Shown: one piece after another, positions 8,016 through 17,065 of the stretch
Layout of the letters: each line of letters opens with the position of its first letter
Position numbering within the stretch: position 1 is the first letter of the stretch
DNA from: an uncultured Bacteroidales bacterium
GTDB taxonomy: Bacteria; Bacteroidota; Bacteroidia; Bacteroidales; Paludibacteraceae
DNA: 64,000 nucleotides
Assembly (NCBI GenBank): GCA_947164985.1
Contig: CAMUYI010000002.1
Span: 124,001 to 188,000 of the forward strand
Direction of reading: 5' to 3'
Made by a program: the position numbers and the translations under genes
The notes under the pieces: model-generated
The model's input: the letters and a program-made list of their open reading frames with translations, nothing else
What the model was told of the DNA's origin: nothing
The model's database searches: none

Positions 8016-9722
8016 ATGCAATTAGCTTTACAAATTATCACGCTTATCGGGTCCGTGGCGATGCTGATGTACGGACTGAAGGTGATGAGTGAAGGCCTGC
8101 AGAAGATGGCAGGTAGTACGCTGAGTAACGTGCTGGGCACGATGACAACGAACCGTTTCTCGGGAGTGCTGACAGGTGCGTTTATCACGGCAGCTGTGCA
8201 GTCTTCGACGGCTACAACGGTGATGACGGTTAGTTTCGTGTCGGCAGGGATCTTGAGTCTGGCACAAGCTATCTCGGTGATCATGGGTGCGAATATCGGA
8301 ACGACGTTCACGGCCTGGATCATGGTGCTTGGTGGAGGTAGTTTTGACTTGCGTCTGGTCGTTTATACGGCTATCGTGCTTGCTGTGGCGCTGATCTACA
8401 CGAAGAAAAATGCGAACCTTGGTGATTTTCTCATGGGTCTTTCGCTATTATTGTTGGGCTTGACGACCTTGAAAATCAACGCGTCGGAGATGCACTTGGA
8501 CCAGATGGAACCGGTTCGTAATTTCTTTGCAGCGACATCCAGTTGGGGATACGGCAGTTATTTCCTGTACTTGTTAGTAGGAGGTATCCTGACGTTTGCG
8601 GTGCAGAGTTCGGCGGCAATCATGGCTATTACCATGACGCTTTGTTCGACGCACGTGCTGCCGATCGATATGGGTATTTCGTTGGTGTTGGGAGAAAATA
8701 TCGGTACAACCATTACATCGAATATCGTAGCCCTCTCGGCTTCGGTACAAGCCAGACGTGCCGCTATGGCGCACTTGGTTTTCAACCTGTTCGGCGTGAT
8801 ATGGGTGTTCTGCGTATTCCGCATGTTTGTGGGGCAGGTATGTGAGTTATGGGGTGTTGATTTCACGCCGGGAGTACCATCTGATGTCTCGCCGGACAAG
8901 TTGAATGCGATCTTGGCTACGTTCCACACCTCATTCAACGTGATCAACACCTGTATATTGATCGGTTTCATTCCTTGGCTGGAGAAGTTGGTTTGCGTCA
9001 TCATCCCGTCCAAACCGGAACAGAAAGATACGGACAGCCAGTTGAGGTTCATCTCCGGTGGTTTGATGTCCACATCCGAGTTGTCGATCCTGCAGGCATG
9101 GAAAGAGATTCATGTGTTCGCTATTCGCACGCAACGCATGGTAGGTATGATTCATGATCTATATGGCGAAAAAGATGAGGCGCAGTTTGCCAAGATCTTC
9201 TCGCGCGTCGAGAAATACGAAGGCATCTGCGATCGAATGGAGTATGAGATAGCGCAGTACCTGAATCAGGTAGCTGATGGTCGTCTGTCCGATCAATCCA
9301 AGCACGAGGTGCATAAGATGCTGCGTATCGTGAGTGAGTTGGAATCGGTAGGAGATGCGAACTACAACCTGTCGCGCCATATCCGTCATAAGCATGAGAA
9401 CAATGTCCAATATACCGAATACCAGGACAAGAACGTGGAGATGATGATGTATCTAGTATCGGGTGCTGAAGCGAAGATGGTGGAGGCGTTAGAGCGTGTG
9501 AATATCACGCGGGATGAGTTCCTCGAGATGACGAACATGGAGAACGAGATCAATAATTTCCGTGACGAACTGAAGATGCAGAACATGCAGCATATCACGG
9601 AGAAAGAGTACGACTACTCAACCGGTGTCAACTACATGGATATCATACTCGAGTTGGAGAAGATGGGTGACTATATCATCAACGTTGAGGAAGCATTGTA
9701 TGAGCATAAGCATGATAAGTAA
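8016..9722 (+). CDS. Na+/phosphate cotransporter family protein with C-terminal PhoU-like domain
   Basis: Inner-membrane phosphate symporter or exporter of the NptA/YjbB type, 568 aa. Two inverted Na_Pi_cotrans repeats are visible with the signature QSSTATTVM (about residue 67) and QSSAAIMAI (about 198), each followed by a glycine motif (GANIGTTFTAW and GENIGTTITSN). Around ten hydrophobic segments occupy the first 330 residues. From about 370 to the end the sequence is soluble and helical (EKYEGICDRMEYEIAQYLNQ, ELESVGDANYNLSRHIRHK), typical of PhoU domains. It is flanked on both sides by heptamer arrays and probably lies in a run with the SIMPL gene. Confidence 0.93.
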   Translation: MQLALQIITLIGSVAMLMYGLKVMSEGLQKMAGSTLSNVLGTMTTNRFSGVLTGAFITAAVQSSTATTVMTVSFVSAGILSLAQAISVIMGANIGTTFTAWIMVLGGGSFDLRLVVYTAIVLAVALIYTKKNANLGDFLMGLSLLLLGLTTLKINASEMHLDQMEPVRNFFAATSSWGYGSYFLYLLVGGILTFAVQSSAAIMAITMTLCSTHVLPIDMGISLVLGENIGTTITSNIVALSASVQARRAAMAHLVFNLFGVIWVFCVFRMFVGQVCELWGVDFTPGVPSDVSPDKLNAILATFHTSFNVINTCILIGFIPWLEKLVCVIIPSKPEQKDTDSQLRFISGGLMSTSELSILQAWKEIHVFAIRTQRMVGMIHDLYGEKDEAQFAKIFSRVEKYEGICDRMEYEIAQYLNQVADGRLSDQSKHEVHKMLRIVSELESVGDANYNLSRHIRHKHENNVQYTEYQDKNVEMMMYLVSGAEAKMVEALERVNITRDEFLEMTNMENEINNFRDELKMQNMQHITEKEYDYSTGVNYMDIILELEKMGDYIINVEEALYEHKHDK

Positions 9723-9762
9723 TTCAAAATTAAAAATTAAGAATTAAAAATTAAGAATTATG
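9721..9762. repeat. Heptamer array, AATTAAA/AATTAAG type
   Basis: Six units. It begins within the Na/Pi stop codon and its last unit is AATTATG, whose ATG is the start codon of the SIMPL gene. Confidence 0.9.
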
Positions 9763-10449
9763 AAGAATAATGTTATTGCAGGGGCGCTGATTGCGCTGGG
9801 TTTGTGTCTCGGAGGATGTTTTATCTATCTGGGAATGAGTAAGTTCGCGAACAAAGATCGCGCGGTGAGTGTGAAGGGACTGAGTACGCGAGAGGTGGAA
9901 GCAGACCATGCCGTATGGCCGTTGGCGTACGCATGGAGCGGCAACGATCTGCCGAGTCTGTATGCACAGTTGGAGAACGTGACAGCTCGTGTGAAGCAGC
10001 ATCTGCTGGCTATGGGCTTTGAGGAAAGCGATATCCGTCAGGGTTCGATTAGCGTGAATGACAACTGGTCGGACTACTACGGAAACCATCGTCCGGAGTA
10101 CAAATACACGCTGAGCACCTCACTTATCGTAAGTACGGACAAGGTGCAGTTAGTGGTAGCAAGTCAGGGAAAAGAGGCTGAGTTGCTCAAAGAGGGTATT
10201 ATCGTGAAGACGGAGCGCTGGAACCTGGATTATCAGTTCAATGGCCTGCCGGAGTTGAAGCCTTCGATGATCGAAGAGGCTACGCAGAATGCGCGTGCCG
10301 TGGCACAGAAATTCGCTGACGATGCACAATGTTCGTTAGGATCGATCCGTAGAGCCAGCCAAGGCCAGTTCAGCATCGAATCCGATGAGTACCAGCCTTG
10401 GATGAAACATGTACGCGTCGTAACGACGGTGGACTATTATTTGAATTAA
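9760..10449 (+). CDS. SIMPL domain-containing protein (DUF541)
   Basis: A 229-residue protein with one N-terminal membrane anchor (residues 4-26, VIAGALIALGLCLGGCFIYLG) and a periplasmic SIMPL/DUF541 domain: AVSVKGLSTREVEADHAVWPLAYAW, then the TSLIVSTDKVQLV block, ATQNARAVAQKFADDAQCSLGSIRRASQGQFSI, and a final VRVVTTVDYYLN strand. The family is related to E. coli YggE; its exact function is not known, and stress-related envelope roles have been proposed. The start ATG is part of a heptamer array and the TAA stop is in the next array. Confidence 0.88.
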   Translation: MKNNVIAGALIALGLCLGGCFIYLGMSKFANKDRAVSVKGLSTREVEADHAVWPLAYAWSGNDLPSLYAQLENVTARVKQHLLAMGFEESDIRQGSISVNDNWSDYYGNHRPEYKYTLSTSLIVSTDKVQLVVASQGKEAELLKEGIIVKTERWNLDYQFNGLPELKPSMIEEATQNARAVAQKFADDAQCSLGSIRRASQGQFSIESDEYQPWMKHVRVVTTVDYYLN

Positions 10450-10476
10450 AAATTAAAAATTAAGAATTAAGAATTC
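10444..10476. repeat. Heptamer array, AATTAAA/AATTAAG type
   Basis: Four full units plus AATTC between the converging SIMPL and SDR genes. It holds the SIMPL TAA (10447-10449), and its last bases touch the SDR TGA (10475-10477). Confidence 0.9.
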
Positions 10477-11266
10477 AGAACCAGCCTAACCGACGAATGA
10501 GCTGTAAGACGCTTGTCGGAAGTAGGAGAATGAGAAAACTTAGTACCTTCCAGAAAATGGTGGGTACTATTATTTTTGCACGTCCGCGGAAGAGGGCACG
10601 CAGGGCACGACGAACGAGTGTCTTTGGGCTGATGATGATACCTAAGTCTTTGCCGAGTCGGGTCATGATAGGTCGGATAGAGTAGAGTCCGGTATCTACT
10701 GCACCCGGACTAACGTCCGTCACATGCACGCCGTATTTACGGAGTTCGATATGCAGGGCACGGGTGAAATGACTAAGGAAGGCTTTGGTGCTTCCGTAGG
10801 TACCGAGACGTTGTACTGCCATTTTAGAAGTCACGGAGCAGACGTTGAGGATATAACCTTTGCGACGCTCGCGCATGTCCTGACCGAAGAGGTAACAGAG
10901 CATGACCGGAGTGTACATGTGCAGGTTCATGATAAGGCTCGTGAACGCTTCGCTGTCATCGAGGATGTCGCGATCATGATAGACCCCGGCATTGTTGATG
11001 AGAACTTCCACTTCGATCCCATGCGCATGCGCATATTCATACAGTTCCCGTGCAGAGGATTGTTGGCCTAAGTCCATGACGAGGGGGATGACCTCGATGT
11101 TTGAAGTTTGATGTTTGATCTTCTCGGCGGCATCATGGATCGCCGGCACATTGCTGACAATGAGCAAGTTATAACCTCTTTTAGCCAGCGCTTCTGCAAA
11201 AGAGTAACCGATGCCCGAAGAGGCACCGGTTACTATTGCGTATGTAGCAGACGGCTTATTGCTCAT
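10475..11266 (-). CDS. Short-chain dehydrogenase/reductase (SDR)
   Basis: NAD(P)-dependent oxidoreductase of the classical SDR type, 263 aa; substrate unknown. Motifs: TGASSGIGYSFAEALAKRG (cofactor loop, residues 14-32), NNAGV (about 90), the catalytic serine in SVTSKMAVQ and YGSTK with the catalytic Tyr and Lys (about 157-161), then DVSPGAVDTGLY. The C-terminus is hydrophobic (FWKVLSFLILLLPTSVLQLI) and may associate with the membrane, as in the DltE-like branch. The ATG overlaps the end of ppdK by 11 nt, so it is expressed from the ppdK transcript. Confidence 0.9.
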   Translation of the reverse strand: MSNKPSATYAIVTGASSGIGYSFAEALAKRGYNLLIVSNVPAIHDAAEKIKHQTSNIEVIPLVMDLGQQSSARELYEYAHAHGIEVEVLINNAGVYHDRDILDDSEAFTSLIMNLHMYTPVMLCYLFGQDMRERRKGYILNVCSVTSKMAVQRLGTYGSTKAFLSHFTRALHIELRKYGVHVTDVSPGAVDTGLYSIRPIMTRLGKDLGIIISPKTLVRRALRALFRGRAKIIVPTIFWKVLSFLILLLPTSVLQLIRRLGWF

Positions 11267-13985
11267 CTTCTACTGCTGCTTGTGCAGCTGCCAAACGTGC
11301 GATAGGTACGCGGAACGGTGAGCAGGAAGCGTAGTTCATGCCGACGCGGGCACAGAACTTAACGGAACTCGGTTCACCACCGTGCTCGCCGCAGATACCG
11401 GTGCGCAGACCCGGACGAACGGCACGACCTTTCTCTACTGCCATCTTGATCAGCTGGCCAACACCATTTTGGTCGAGTACCTGGAACGGATCCACTTTGA
11501 GGATCTTCTTCTCAAGGTAAGCCGGCAAGAAGGAAGCGATATCGTCACGGCTGTAACCAAAGGTCATCTGCGTGAGGTCGTTGGTACCAAAGCTGAAGTA
11601 CTGAGCCTCTGTAGCGATGCGGTCTGCGGTCAGGGCAGCACGCGGGATCTCGATCATCGTACCAATCTCGAACTCTACCTCTACGCCATACTCAGCGAAG
11701 ACCTCTTTGGCTACGCGCTGTATGATTTCTTTCTGCTGCTTGAGCTCATAGAGGATACCGATGAGCGGCACCATGATCTCCGGCATCGGGTTCTTGCCCT
11801 CTTTCTTCAGTTCGCAAGCAGCGGAGAGGATAGCGCGGGTCTGCATCGCGGTGATCTCCGGGAAGGTGATACCCAGACGGCAACCACGGTGACCGAGCAT
11901 CGGGTTGTTCTCTGCCAACTGAGCTACACGGGTCTGGATCTCCTCAACGGAAACGCCCATCTCCTTAGCCATCTGCTCTTGTCCCTTCAGATCATGCGGA
12001 ACGAACTCGTGCAAAGGCGGGTCGAGCAGACGGATGTTCACAGGCAGGCCGTCCATAGCCTCAAGGATACCCTTGAAGTCTGCCTTCTGATAGGGGAGGA
12101 GCTTAGCCAGTGCTTTCTCGCGACCCTCGCTGTCCTTAGCGAGAATCATCTCACGCATAGCGATGATCTTCTGGTCGTCGAAGAACATGTGCTCGGTACG
12201 GGTCAGACCGATACCCTTGGCACCGAAGGCGCGTGCAACAGCAGCGTCGTGCGGCGTATCAGCGTTCGTACGAACTTGCAGTTTGGTATATTTGTCGCAG
12301 AGGTCCATCAATGCCTTGAAGTCACCGCTGAGTTCAGCAGCCTTGGTCGGGATCTCACCTGCATAAACCTGACCGGTCGAACCGTTGAGGGAGATATAGT
12401 CACCCTCTTTGTAGGTAACGCCTTCGATCTTAACGGTCTTAGCCTTATAGTCCACTTGGATAGCACCTGCACCCGAAACGCAGCACTTACCCATACCACG
12501 AGCTACGACAGCTGCGTGCGAAGTCATACCACCGCGTGCGGTGAGGATACCTTCGGCAGCCGACATACCTGCGAGGTCTTCCGGAGAAGTCTCAATACGA
12601 ACCATGACTACTTTGTGACCGTTAGCGTGCCATTCCTGTGCGTCATCCGCATGGAAGACGATCTGACCGCAAGCTGCACCCGGAGAAGCGGGCAGACCTT
12701 GGGTGATCACTTTTGCTTTCTTGAGTGCGTCCTTGTCGAAGACAGGGTGGAGCAGTTCATCGAGTTTCTGCGGCTCGCAGCGGAGGATTGCCTCTTTCTC
12801 GGAGATCTTACCTTCACGAACCATGTCCATAGCGATCTTCACCATTGCGGTACCGGTACGCTTACCGTTACGGGTCTGGAGGAACCAGAGTTTGCCTTCC
12901 TGAACGGTGAACTCCATATCCTGCATGTCGCGGTAGTGGTCCTCGAGCTTCTGCTGGATAGCGTTCAGTTCAGCGTACATCTCCGGCATAGCCTCTTCCA
13001 TAGACGGGTATTTAGCCAGACGCTCTGCCTCGCTGATACCTGCACGCTCAGCCCAACGCTGCGAACCGATCTTGGTGATTTGTTGCGGCGTACGGATACC
13101 CGCTACCACGTCCTCACCCTGTGCGTTTACAAGGTACTCACCGTTGAAGAGGTTCTCACCGTTACCGGCATCACGGCTGAAGCAAACACCCGTTGCAGAG
13201 GTATCGCCCATGTTACCGAATACCATCGCCATAACCGAAACAGCCGTTCCCCACTCGTCAGGAATTCCTTCCATCTTACGGTAGAGGATCGCACGCTCGT
13301 TCATCCAGCTGCGGAATACAGCGCAGATAGCACCCCAGAGTTGCTCCATCGGATCATCCGGGAAATCTTTACCGGTACGCTCTTTGATAGCGGTTTTGAA
13401 ACGCGCAACAAGCAGCTTGAGTTCATCTACGTTCAGATCCTTATCCAGCTTCACGCCACGGATCTCTTTTACCTCGTCGATGATCGCCTCGAACGGATCG
13501 ATGTCGGTCTTGTTCACCGGCTTCATACCCAGCACGACGTCACCGTACATCTGTACGAAACGACGATAGGAGTCATACACGAAGTGCGGGTTGTTGGTCT
13601 TGGCAACCATACCCTCTGCTACTACGTCGTTCAAACCCAGGTTGAGGATGGTATCCATCATACCCGGCATGGACGCACGCGCACCCGAGCGTACAGAAAC
13701 AAGGAGTGGGTTCTTCGGATCACCGAACTTGCAGTTCATCAGACCCTCTACGTGAGCAACTGCTGCGTTGACTTCTTCGGTCAACTCAGCCACGATCTTC
13801 TCCTGACCAACCTGGTAGTACTCGTTACAAACCTCGGTCGTGATGGTGAATCCCGGAGGAACGGGAACACCAACCAAGTTCATCTCAGCACAGTTAGCGC
13901 CCTTACCGCCAAGCAGCTCGCGCATTTGTGCGTTACCTTCAGCCTTACCGTTACCGAAGGTGTAAACTCTTTTTTTCTTTTCCAT
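11256..13985 (-). CDS. ppdK: Pyruvate, phosphate dikinase
   Basis: Interconverts PEP + AMP + PPi and pyruvate + ATP + Pi; in anaerobic Bacteroidetes it serves both glycolysis and gluconeogenesis. The 909-residue protein has the full order: ATP-grasp domain at the N-terminus (GGKGANCAEM, residues 27-36, and VSVRSGARASMPGMMDTILN), phosphohistidine domain with GGMTSHAAVVARGMGKCCVSG (about 460), and the C-terminal TIM barrel with GLTRTEHMFF, GHRGCRLGITFPEI, FSFGTNDLTQMTFGYSRDD and GICGEHGGEPSSV. Promoter and leader are visible upstream. A very long ORF on the opposite strand (11382-14015) is a codon-bias shadow. Confidence 0.97.
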   Translation of the reverse strand: MEKKKRVYTFGNGKAEGNAQMRELLGGKGANCAEMNLVGVPVPPGFTITTEVCNEYYQVGQEKIVAELTEEVNAAVAHVEGLMNCKFGDPKNPLLVSVRSGARASMPGMMDTILNLGLNDVVAEGMVAKTNNPHFVYDSYRRFVQMYGDVVLGMKPVNKTDIDPFEAIIDEVKEIRGVKLDKDLNVDELKLLVARFKTAIKERTGKDFPDDPMEQLWGAICAVFRSWMNERAILYRKMEGIPDEWGTAVSVMAMVFGNMGDTSATGVCFSRDAGNGENLFNGEYLVNAQGEDVVAGIRTPQQITKIGSQRWAERAGISEAERLAKYPSMEEAMPEMYAELNAIQQKLEDHYRDMQDMEFTVQEGKLWFLQTRNGKRTGTAMVKIAMDMVREGKISEKEAILRCEPQKLDELLHPVFDKDALKKAKVITQGLPASPGAACGQIVFHADDAQEWHANGHKVVMVRIETSPEDLAGMSAAEGILTARGGMTSHAAVVARGMGKCCVSGAGAIQVDYKAKTVKIEGVTYKEGDYISLNGSTGQVYAGEIPTKAAELSGDFKALMDLCDKYTKLQVRTNADTPHDAAVARAFGAKGIGLTRTEHMFFDDQKIIAMREMILAKDSEGREKALAKLLPYQKADFKGILEAMDGLPVNIRLLDPPLHEFVPHDLKGQEQMAKEMGVSVEEIQTRVAQLAENNPMLGHRGCRLGITFPEITAMQTRAILSAACELKKEGKNPMPEIMVPLIGILYELKQQKEIIQRVAKEVFAEYGVEVEFEIGTMIEIPRAALTADRIATEAQYFSFGTNDLTQMTFGYSRDDIASFLPAYLEKKILKVDPFQVLDQNGVGQLIKMAVEKGRAVRPGLRTGICGEHGGEPSSVKFCARVGMNYASCSPFRVPIARLAAAQAAVEDEQ

Positions 13986-14037
13986 TGTTTGTTAAAAATT
14001 ATATATGATTTTTAATGTATTTGCACAAAATTCGACG

Positions 14038-14068
14038 CAAAGGTACAAAAAAGTTTTTATATATGCAA
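14038..14068 (-). promoter_or_regulatory. Promoter of ppdK
   Basis: On the minus strand, TTG (14066-14068), 20-bp spacer starting CATATATA, and TACCTTTG (14038-14045) followed by C. It lies 53 bp before the ppdK ATG. Confidence 0.87.
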
Positions 14069-14126
14069 GAATTTAATAATTTTTATTAAAAAATTACGAT
14101 TTTGGTGAAAAATCTTACGCGCGGGC

Positions 14127-14157
14127 TTGCGTATGTGAAAATAATGTAGTACCTTTG
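14127..14157 (+). promoter_or_regulatory. Promoter of the gmd polysaccharide operon
   Basis: TTG (14127-14129), 20-bp spacer starting CGTATGTG, TACCTTTG (14150-14157), C. The gmd ATG is only 19 bp downstream, so the leader is very short. Confidence 0.87.
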
Positions 14158-14176
14158 CACGCTAATTTGACGTAAT

Positions 14177-15283
14177 ATGGCTAAAATCGCATTAATAACA
14201 GGAGTAACGGGACAGGACGGAAGTTATCTGTCGGAGTTTTTGTTGGGTAAAGGTTACGAGGTACACGGTATTATTCGCCGTAGTTCGGTGGACTATCGGG
14301 AACGTATCGCCCATTTGGAGGGTACGCCGCATTTTCACTTGCATTATGCAGACATGAGCGACTCGATGTCGCTGGTGAAGTTGGTGGGTAAAGTGCAACC
14401 GGATGAGATCTATAACTTGGCTGCGCAGAGTCATGTGCAGGTAAGTTTTGACGCACCGGAATTTACAGCGGACGTCGATGCGGTAGGTGTGCTGCGTATC
14501 TTAGAGGCCGTTCGTACGAACCATCTGGAGAAGACTTGTAAGATATACCAGGCTTCCACTTCTGAGCTCTACGGCAAGGTAGAAGAAGTGCCGCAAAGTG
14601 AGACGACACCTTTCCACCCGTACAGTCCGTATGCGGTGGCCAAGTTGTACGGCTATTGGATCATCAAGGAGTACCGCGAGGCATATGATATGTTCTGCTG
14701 CTCCGGTATATTGTTTAACCATGAGAGTGAGCGACGCGGTGAGACGTTTGTGACACGTAAGATCACGTTGGCAGCAGCACGTATTGCACAGGGTCTACAG
14801 GAGTGTTTATATCTGGGAAATCTGGATAGTTTGCGTGATTGGGGATATGCGAAGGATTACGTGGAGTGCATGTGGTTGATTCTGCAGCACCCGACTCCGG
14901 AGGATTTTGTGATTGCAACAGGTGTGCAACATACGGTACGTGAGTTCGCGACCTTGGCTTTCCATCATGCAGGTATTGAGTTGCGCTGGGAAGGAAAAGG
15001 TGTGGACGAGAAGGGAATCGTGGAGGAATTAAGAATTAAAAATGAAAAATTAAAAATTAAAGAGGGCGATGTGGTAGTACGTGTGAGTCCGGACTTCTAT
15101 CGGCCTACTGATGTGGTGAACTTGTTAGGTGATCCTTCGAAAGCAAAGAGAGAGTTGGGATGGAATCCGCAGAGCACGAGTTTTGAAGAACTCGTGGAGT
15201 TGATGGTGAAGCACGATATGCAGAAAGTGACAAGAGAACATTTTAATGCTGCAGAATACTTAGAGAAAGGAATCGTAAAATGA
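14177..15283 (+). CDS. gmd: GDP-mannose 4,6-dehydratase
   Basis: First step from GDP-mannose toward GDP-L-fucose. Extended SDR fold: [29 protein letters not shown] (residues 9-37), [12 protein letters not shown], the active-site [20 protein letters not shown] with catalytic Tyr and Lys, and [19 protein letters not shown]. Length 368 is normal. Residues about 284-296 ([15 protein letters not shown]) are encoded by a heptamer array and lie in the variable C-terminal part; this peptide recurs in waaA. The stop overlaps the fcl start (ATGA). Confidence 0.97.
   Translation: MAKIALITGVTGQDGSYLSEFLLGKGYEVHGIIRRSSVDYRERIAHLEGTPHFHLHYADMSDSMSLVKLVGKVQPDEIYNLAAQSHVQVSFDAPEFTADVDAVGVLRILEAVRTNHLEKTCKIYQASTSELYGKVEEVPQSETTPFHPYSPYAVAKLYGYWIIKEYREAYDMFCCSGILFNHESERRGETFVTRKITLAAARIAQGLQECLYLGNLDSLRDWGYAKDYVECMWLILQHPTPEDFVIATGVQHTVREFATLAFHHAGIELRWEGKGVDEKGIVEELRIKNEKLKIKEGDVVVRVSPDFYRPTDVVNLLGDPSKAKRELGWNPQSTSFEELVELMVKHDMQKVTREHFNAAEYLEKGIVK
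15027..15061. repeat. Heptamer array, AATTAAA type, inside gmd
   Basis: Five units: AATTAAG, AATTAAA, AATGAAA, AATTAAA, AATTAAA. The third unit has T to G at the one place where the gmd frame would otherwise read TAA. Confidence 0.92.
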
Positions 15284-16224
15284 TGGAGAAGAATTCGAAG
15301 ATATACGTAGCCGGACATAGAGGCATGGTAGGAAGTGCTATCGTGCGGGAATTGGAACGGCAGGGATATACCAATATCGTAACACGTACGCATAAAGAAT
15401 TAGACTTGTGCCGTCAAGAGGCTGTGGAGAAGTTCTTTGCGGAAGAGAAACCCGAGTATGTATTCTTGGCTGCAGCAAAAGTAGGTGGTATCATTGCCAA
15501 TGAGCGGCATCTGGCAGACTTCATGTACGACAACATGATTCTGGAGATGAATGTGATCCATGCAGCATGGAAGAACGGGGTAAAGAAGTTAGAGTTTTTG
15601 GGCTCGAGTTGTATCTACCCGCGTATGGCCCCTCAGCCGATGAAAGAATCGTGCTTGCTGACCGGTGAGTTGGAGAAGACAAACGAGGCTTATGCTTTAG
15701 CGAAGATAAGCGGGTTGAAATATTGCGAGTTCCTGAACCGGCAATATGGTACGGACTATATCTCCGTGATGCCAACGAACCTGTATGGCCCAAATGATAA
15801 TTATCACCCTGAGCATAGCCATGTACTGCCGGCATTGATCAGACGCTTCCATGAGGCGAAAGTAGAAGGTAAGCATAGCGTGACGTGCTGGGGAACGGGA
15901 AGTCCGTTGCGTGAGTTCCTCTATGTGGATGACCTGGCGAACCTGTGTGTATTCTTGATGAATAACTATAGCGGTAACGAGACAGTGAATGCCGGTACGG
16001 GTAAGGAGTTGACGATCAAGGAATTGACGGAGTTGGTAGCAAAGGTTGTAGGCTACGAAGGTGAGATCTTATGGGATACGACCCGGCCGGACGGAACACC
16101 GCGTAAGTTGCTGGATGTAAGCAAGGCTACAGCGTTAGGATGGACCTATAAGACCGAATTGGAAGACGGAATAGCGCTTGCCTATAAAGACTTCCTCGAA
16201 AATCCCGTTCGTGCCGAACGATGA
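15280..16224 (+). CDS. fcl: GDP-L-fucose synthase
   Basis: Epimerase/reductase giving GDP-L-fucose from the Gmd product; 314 aa. Motifs: [20 protein letters not shown] (residues 9-28), [36 protein letters not shown] with the catalytic Tyr and Lys, and [21 protein letters not shown]. Two adjacent ATG codons (15280 and 15283) could both start; 15280 gives a 4-nt overlap with gmd. The fucose made here may go to capsule or surface glycoprotein glycosylation. Confidence 0.97.
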   Translation: MMEKNSKIYVAGHRGMVGSAIVRELERQGYTNIVTRTHKELDLCRQEAVEKFFAEEKPEYVFLAAAKVGGIIANERHLADFMYDNMILEMNVIHAAWKNGVKKLEFLGSSCIYPRMAPQPMKESCLLTGELEKTNEAYALAKISGLKYCEFLNRQYGTDYISVMPTNLYGPNDNYHPEHSHVLPALIRRFHEAKVEGKHSVTCWGTGSPLREFLYVDDLANLCVFLMNNYSGNETVNAGTGKELTIKELTELVAKVVGYEGEILWDTTRPDGTPRKLLDVSKATALGWTYKTELEDGIALAYKDFLENPVRAER

Positions 16225-16231
16225 TTTTCGA

Positions 16232-16266
16232 AATTAAAAATTAAAAATTAAGAATTAAGAATTGAA
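16232..16266. repeat. Heptamer array, AATTAAA/AATTAAG type
   Basis: Five units between fcl and the deacetylase gene; the last unit (AATTGAA) contains the TTG start codon of the deacetylase. Confidence 0.9.
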
Positions 16267-17053
16267 AGATTTTACGCTGGACATATATCGGGAGTTGCTG
16301 GAGACGCTGCAACGCAAGGGATATCAACTAATCGGATATGCCGATTATTTGAAATTAAAAATTAAAAATTACGAATTAAATAAGTTCGTTATCTTGCGGC
16401 ACGATGTGGATCTGAAGGCGCAAAACAGCCTGAAGACAGCGCAGATAGAGCACGCGATAGGAGCTAAGGCGAGTTATTATTTCCGCATTATCCCGGAGAG
16501 TAATCAACCGGAAGTGATACGTGCTATTGTTAAGTTAGGACACGAGATTGGTTATCATTACGAGGATATGAGTCTGTGCAACGGAGATGTAGATAAAGCG
16601 TACGATCATTTTCAGACTTGGCTGGAGTACTTCCGCAAGTACTATGCGGTAGAGACTATTTGTATGCACGGAGCGCCGACAAGTAAATGGGATGGAAAAG
16701 ATCTTTGGAAAAAATACAACTATCGTGACCTGGGTATCATCGGTGAACCCTATATGGATACGGATTTTAACGATGTATTCTATCTGACGGACACGGGACG
16801 CTGCTGGGACGGATATAAGGTGAGTGTGCGCGATAAGATACCGGGCTATCAGGATGAATGGACTGAGAAAGGGCTGGTATGGCACACGACGGAGGAGTTG
16901 ATAGCGGCGATAAAGGCCGATCAATTGCCGAAGCACGTGATGATCACCACTCATCCGCAACGATGGACGAATGATAAAGCACAATGGGTCAAAGAATTCG
17001 TTTTTCAAAAGACGAAAAACTTTATCAAACGAATTCTTTTAATGATGAAATGA
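16262..17053 (+). CDS. Polysaccharide deacetylase-like protein
   Basis: A 263-residue member of the NodB-like carbohydrate esterase fold. The metal-binding aspartate motif is RHDVD (about residue 47) and a second conserved block is HEIGYHYED (about 98), where canonical enzymes have H-S/T-x-x-H; here the pattern is HEIGYH. Others: CMHGAPTSKWDGKDLW and MITTHPQRW. There is no signal peptide, so it would act in the cytoplasm on a nucleotide sugar or lipid-linked intermediate (inference). The start is a TTG inside a heptamer array; no ATG in frame fits. Residues 31-40 (LKIKNYELNK) come from a second, in-frame array. Confidence 0.85.
   Translation: MKDFTLDIYRELLETLQRKGYQLIGYADYLKLKIKNYELNKFVILRHDVDLKAQNSLKTAQIEHAIGAKASYYFRIIPESNQPEVIRAIVKLGHEIGYHYEDMSLCNGDVDKAYDHFQTWLEYFRKYYAVETICMHGAPTSKWDGKDLWKKYNYRDLGIIGEPYMDTDFNDVFYLTDTGRCWDGYKVSVRDKIPGYQDEWTEKGLVWHTTEELIAAIKADQLPKHVMITTHPQRWTNDKAQWVKEFVFQKTKNFIKRILLMMK
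16353..16380. repeat. Heptamer array, AATTAAA type, inside the deacetylase gene
   Basis: Four units: AATTAAA, AATTAAA, AATTACG, AATTAAA. The change to TAC in the third unit avoids an in-frame TAA. Confidence 0.9.
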
Positions 17054-17065
17054 TATAATGATAAA

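Noticed and set aside
10724..11071. Plus-strand ORF within the SDR region
   Set aside because: Antisense to a clear SDR with intact cofactor and catalytic motifs.
11382..14015. 877-codon ORF on the plus strand
   Set aside because: It is exactly antisense to ppdK, whose motifs are complete; the antisense frame has no recognisable domain and arises from codon bias.
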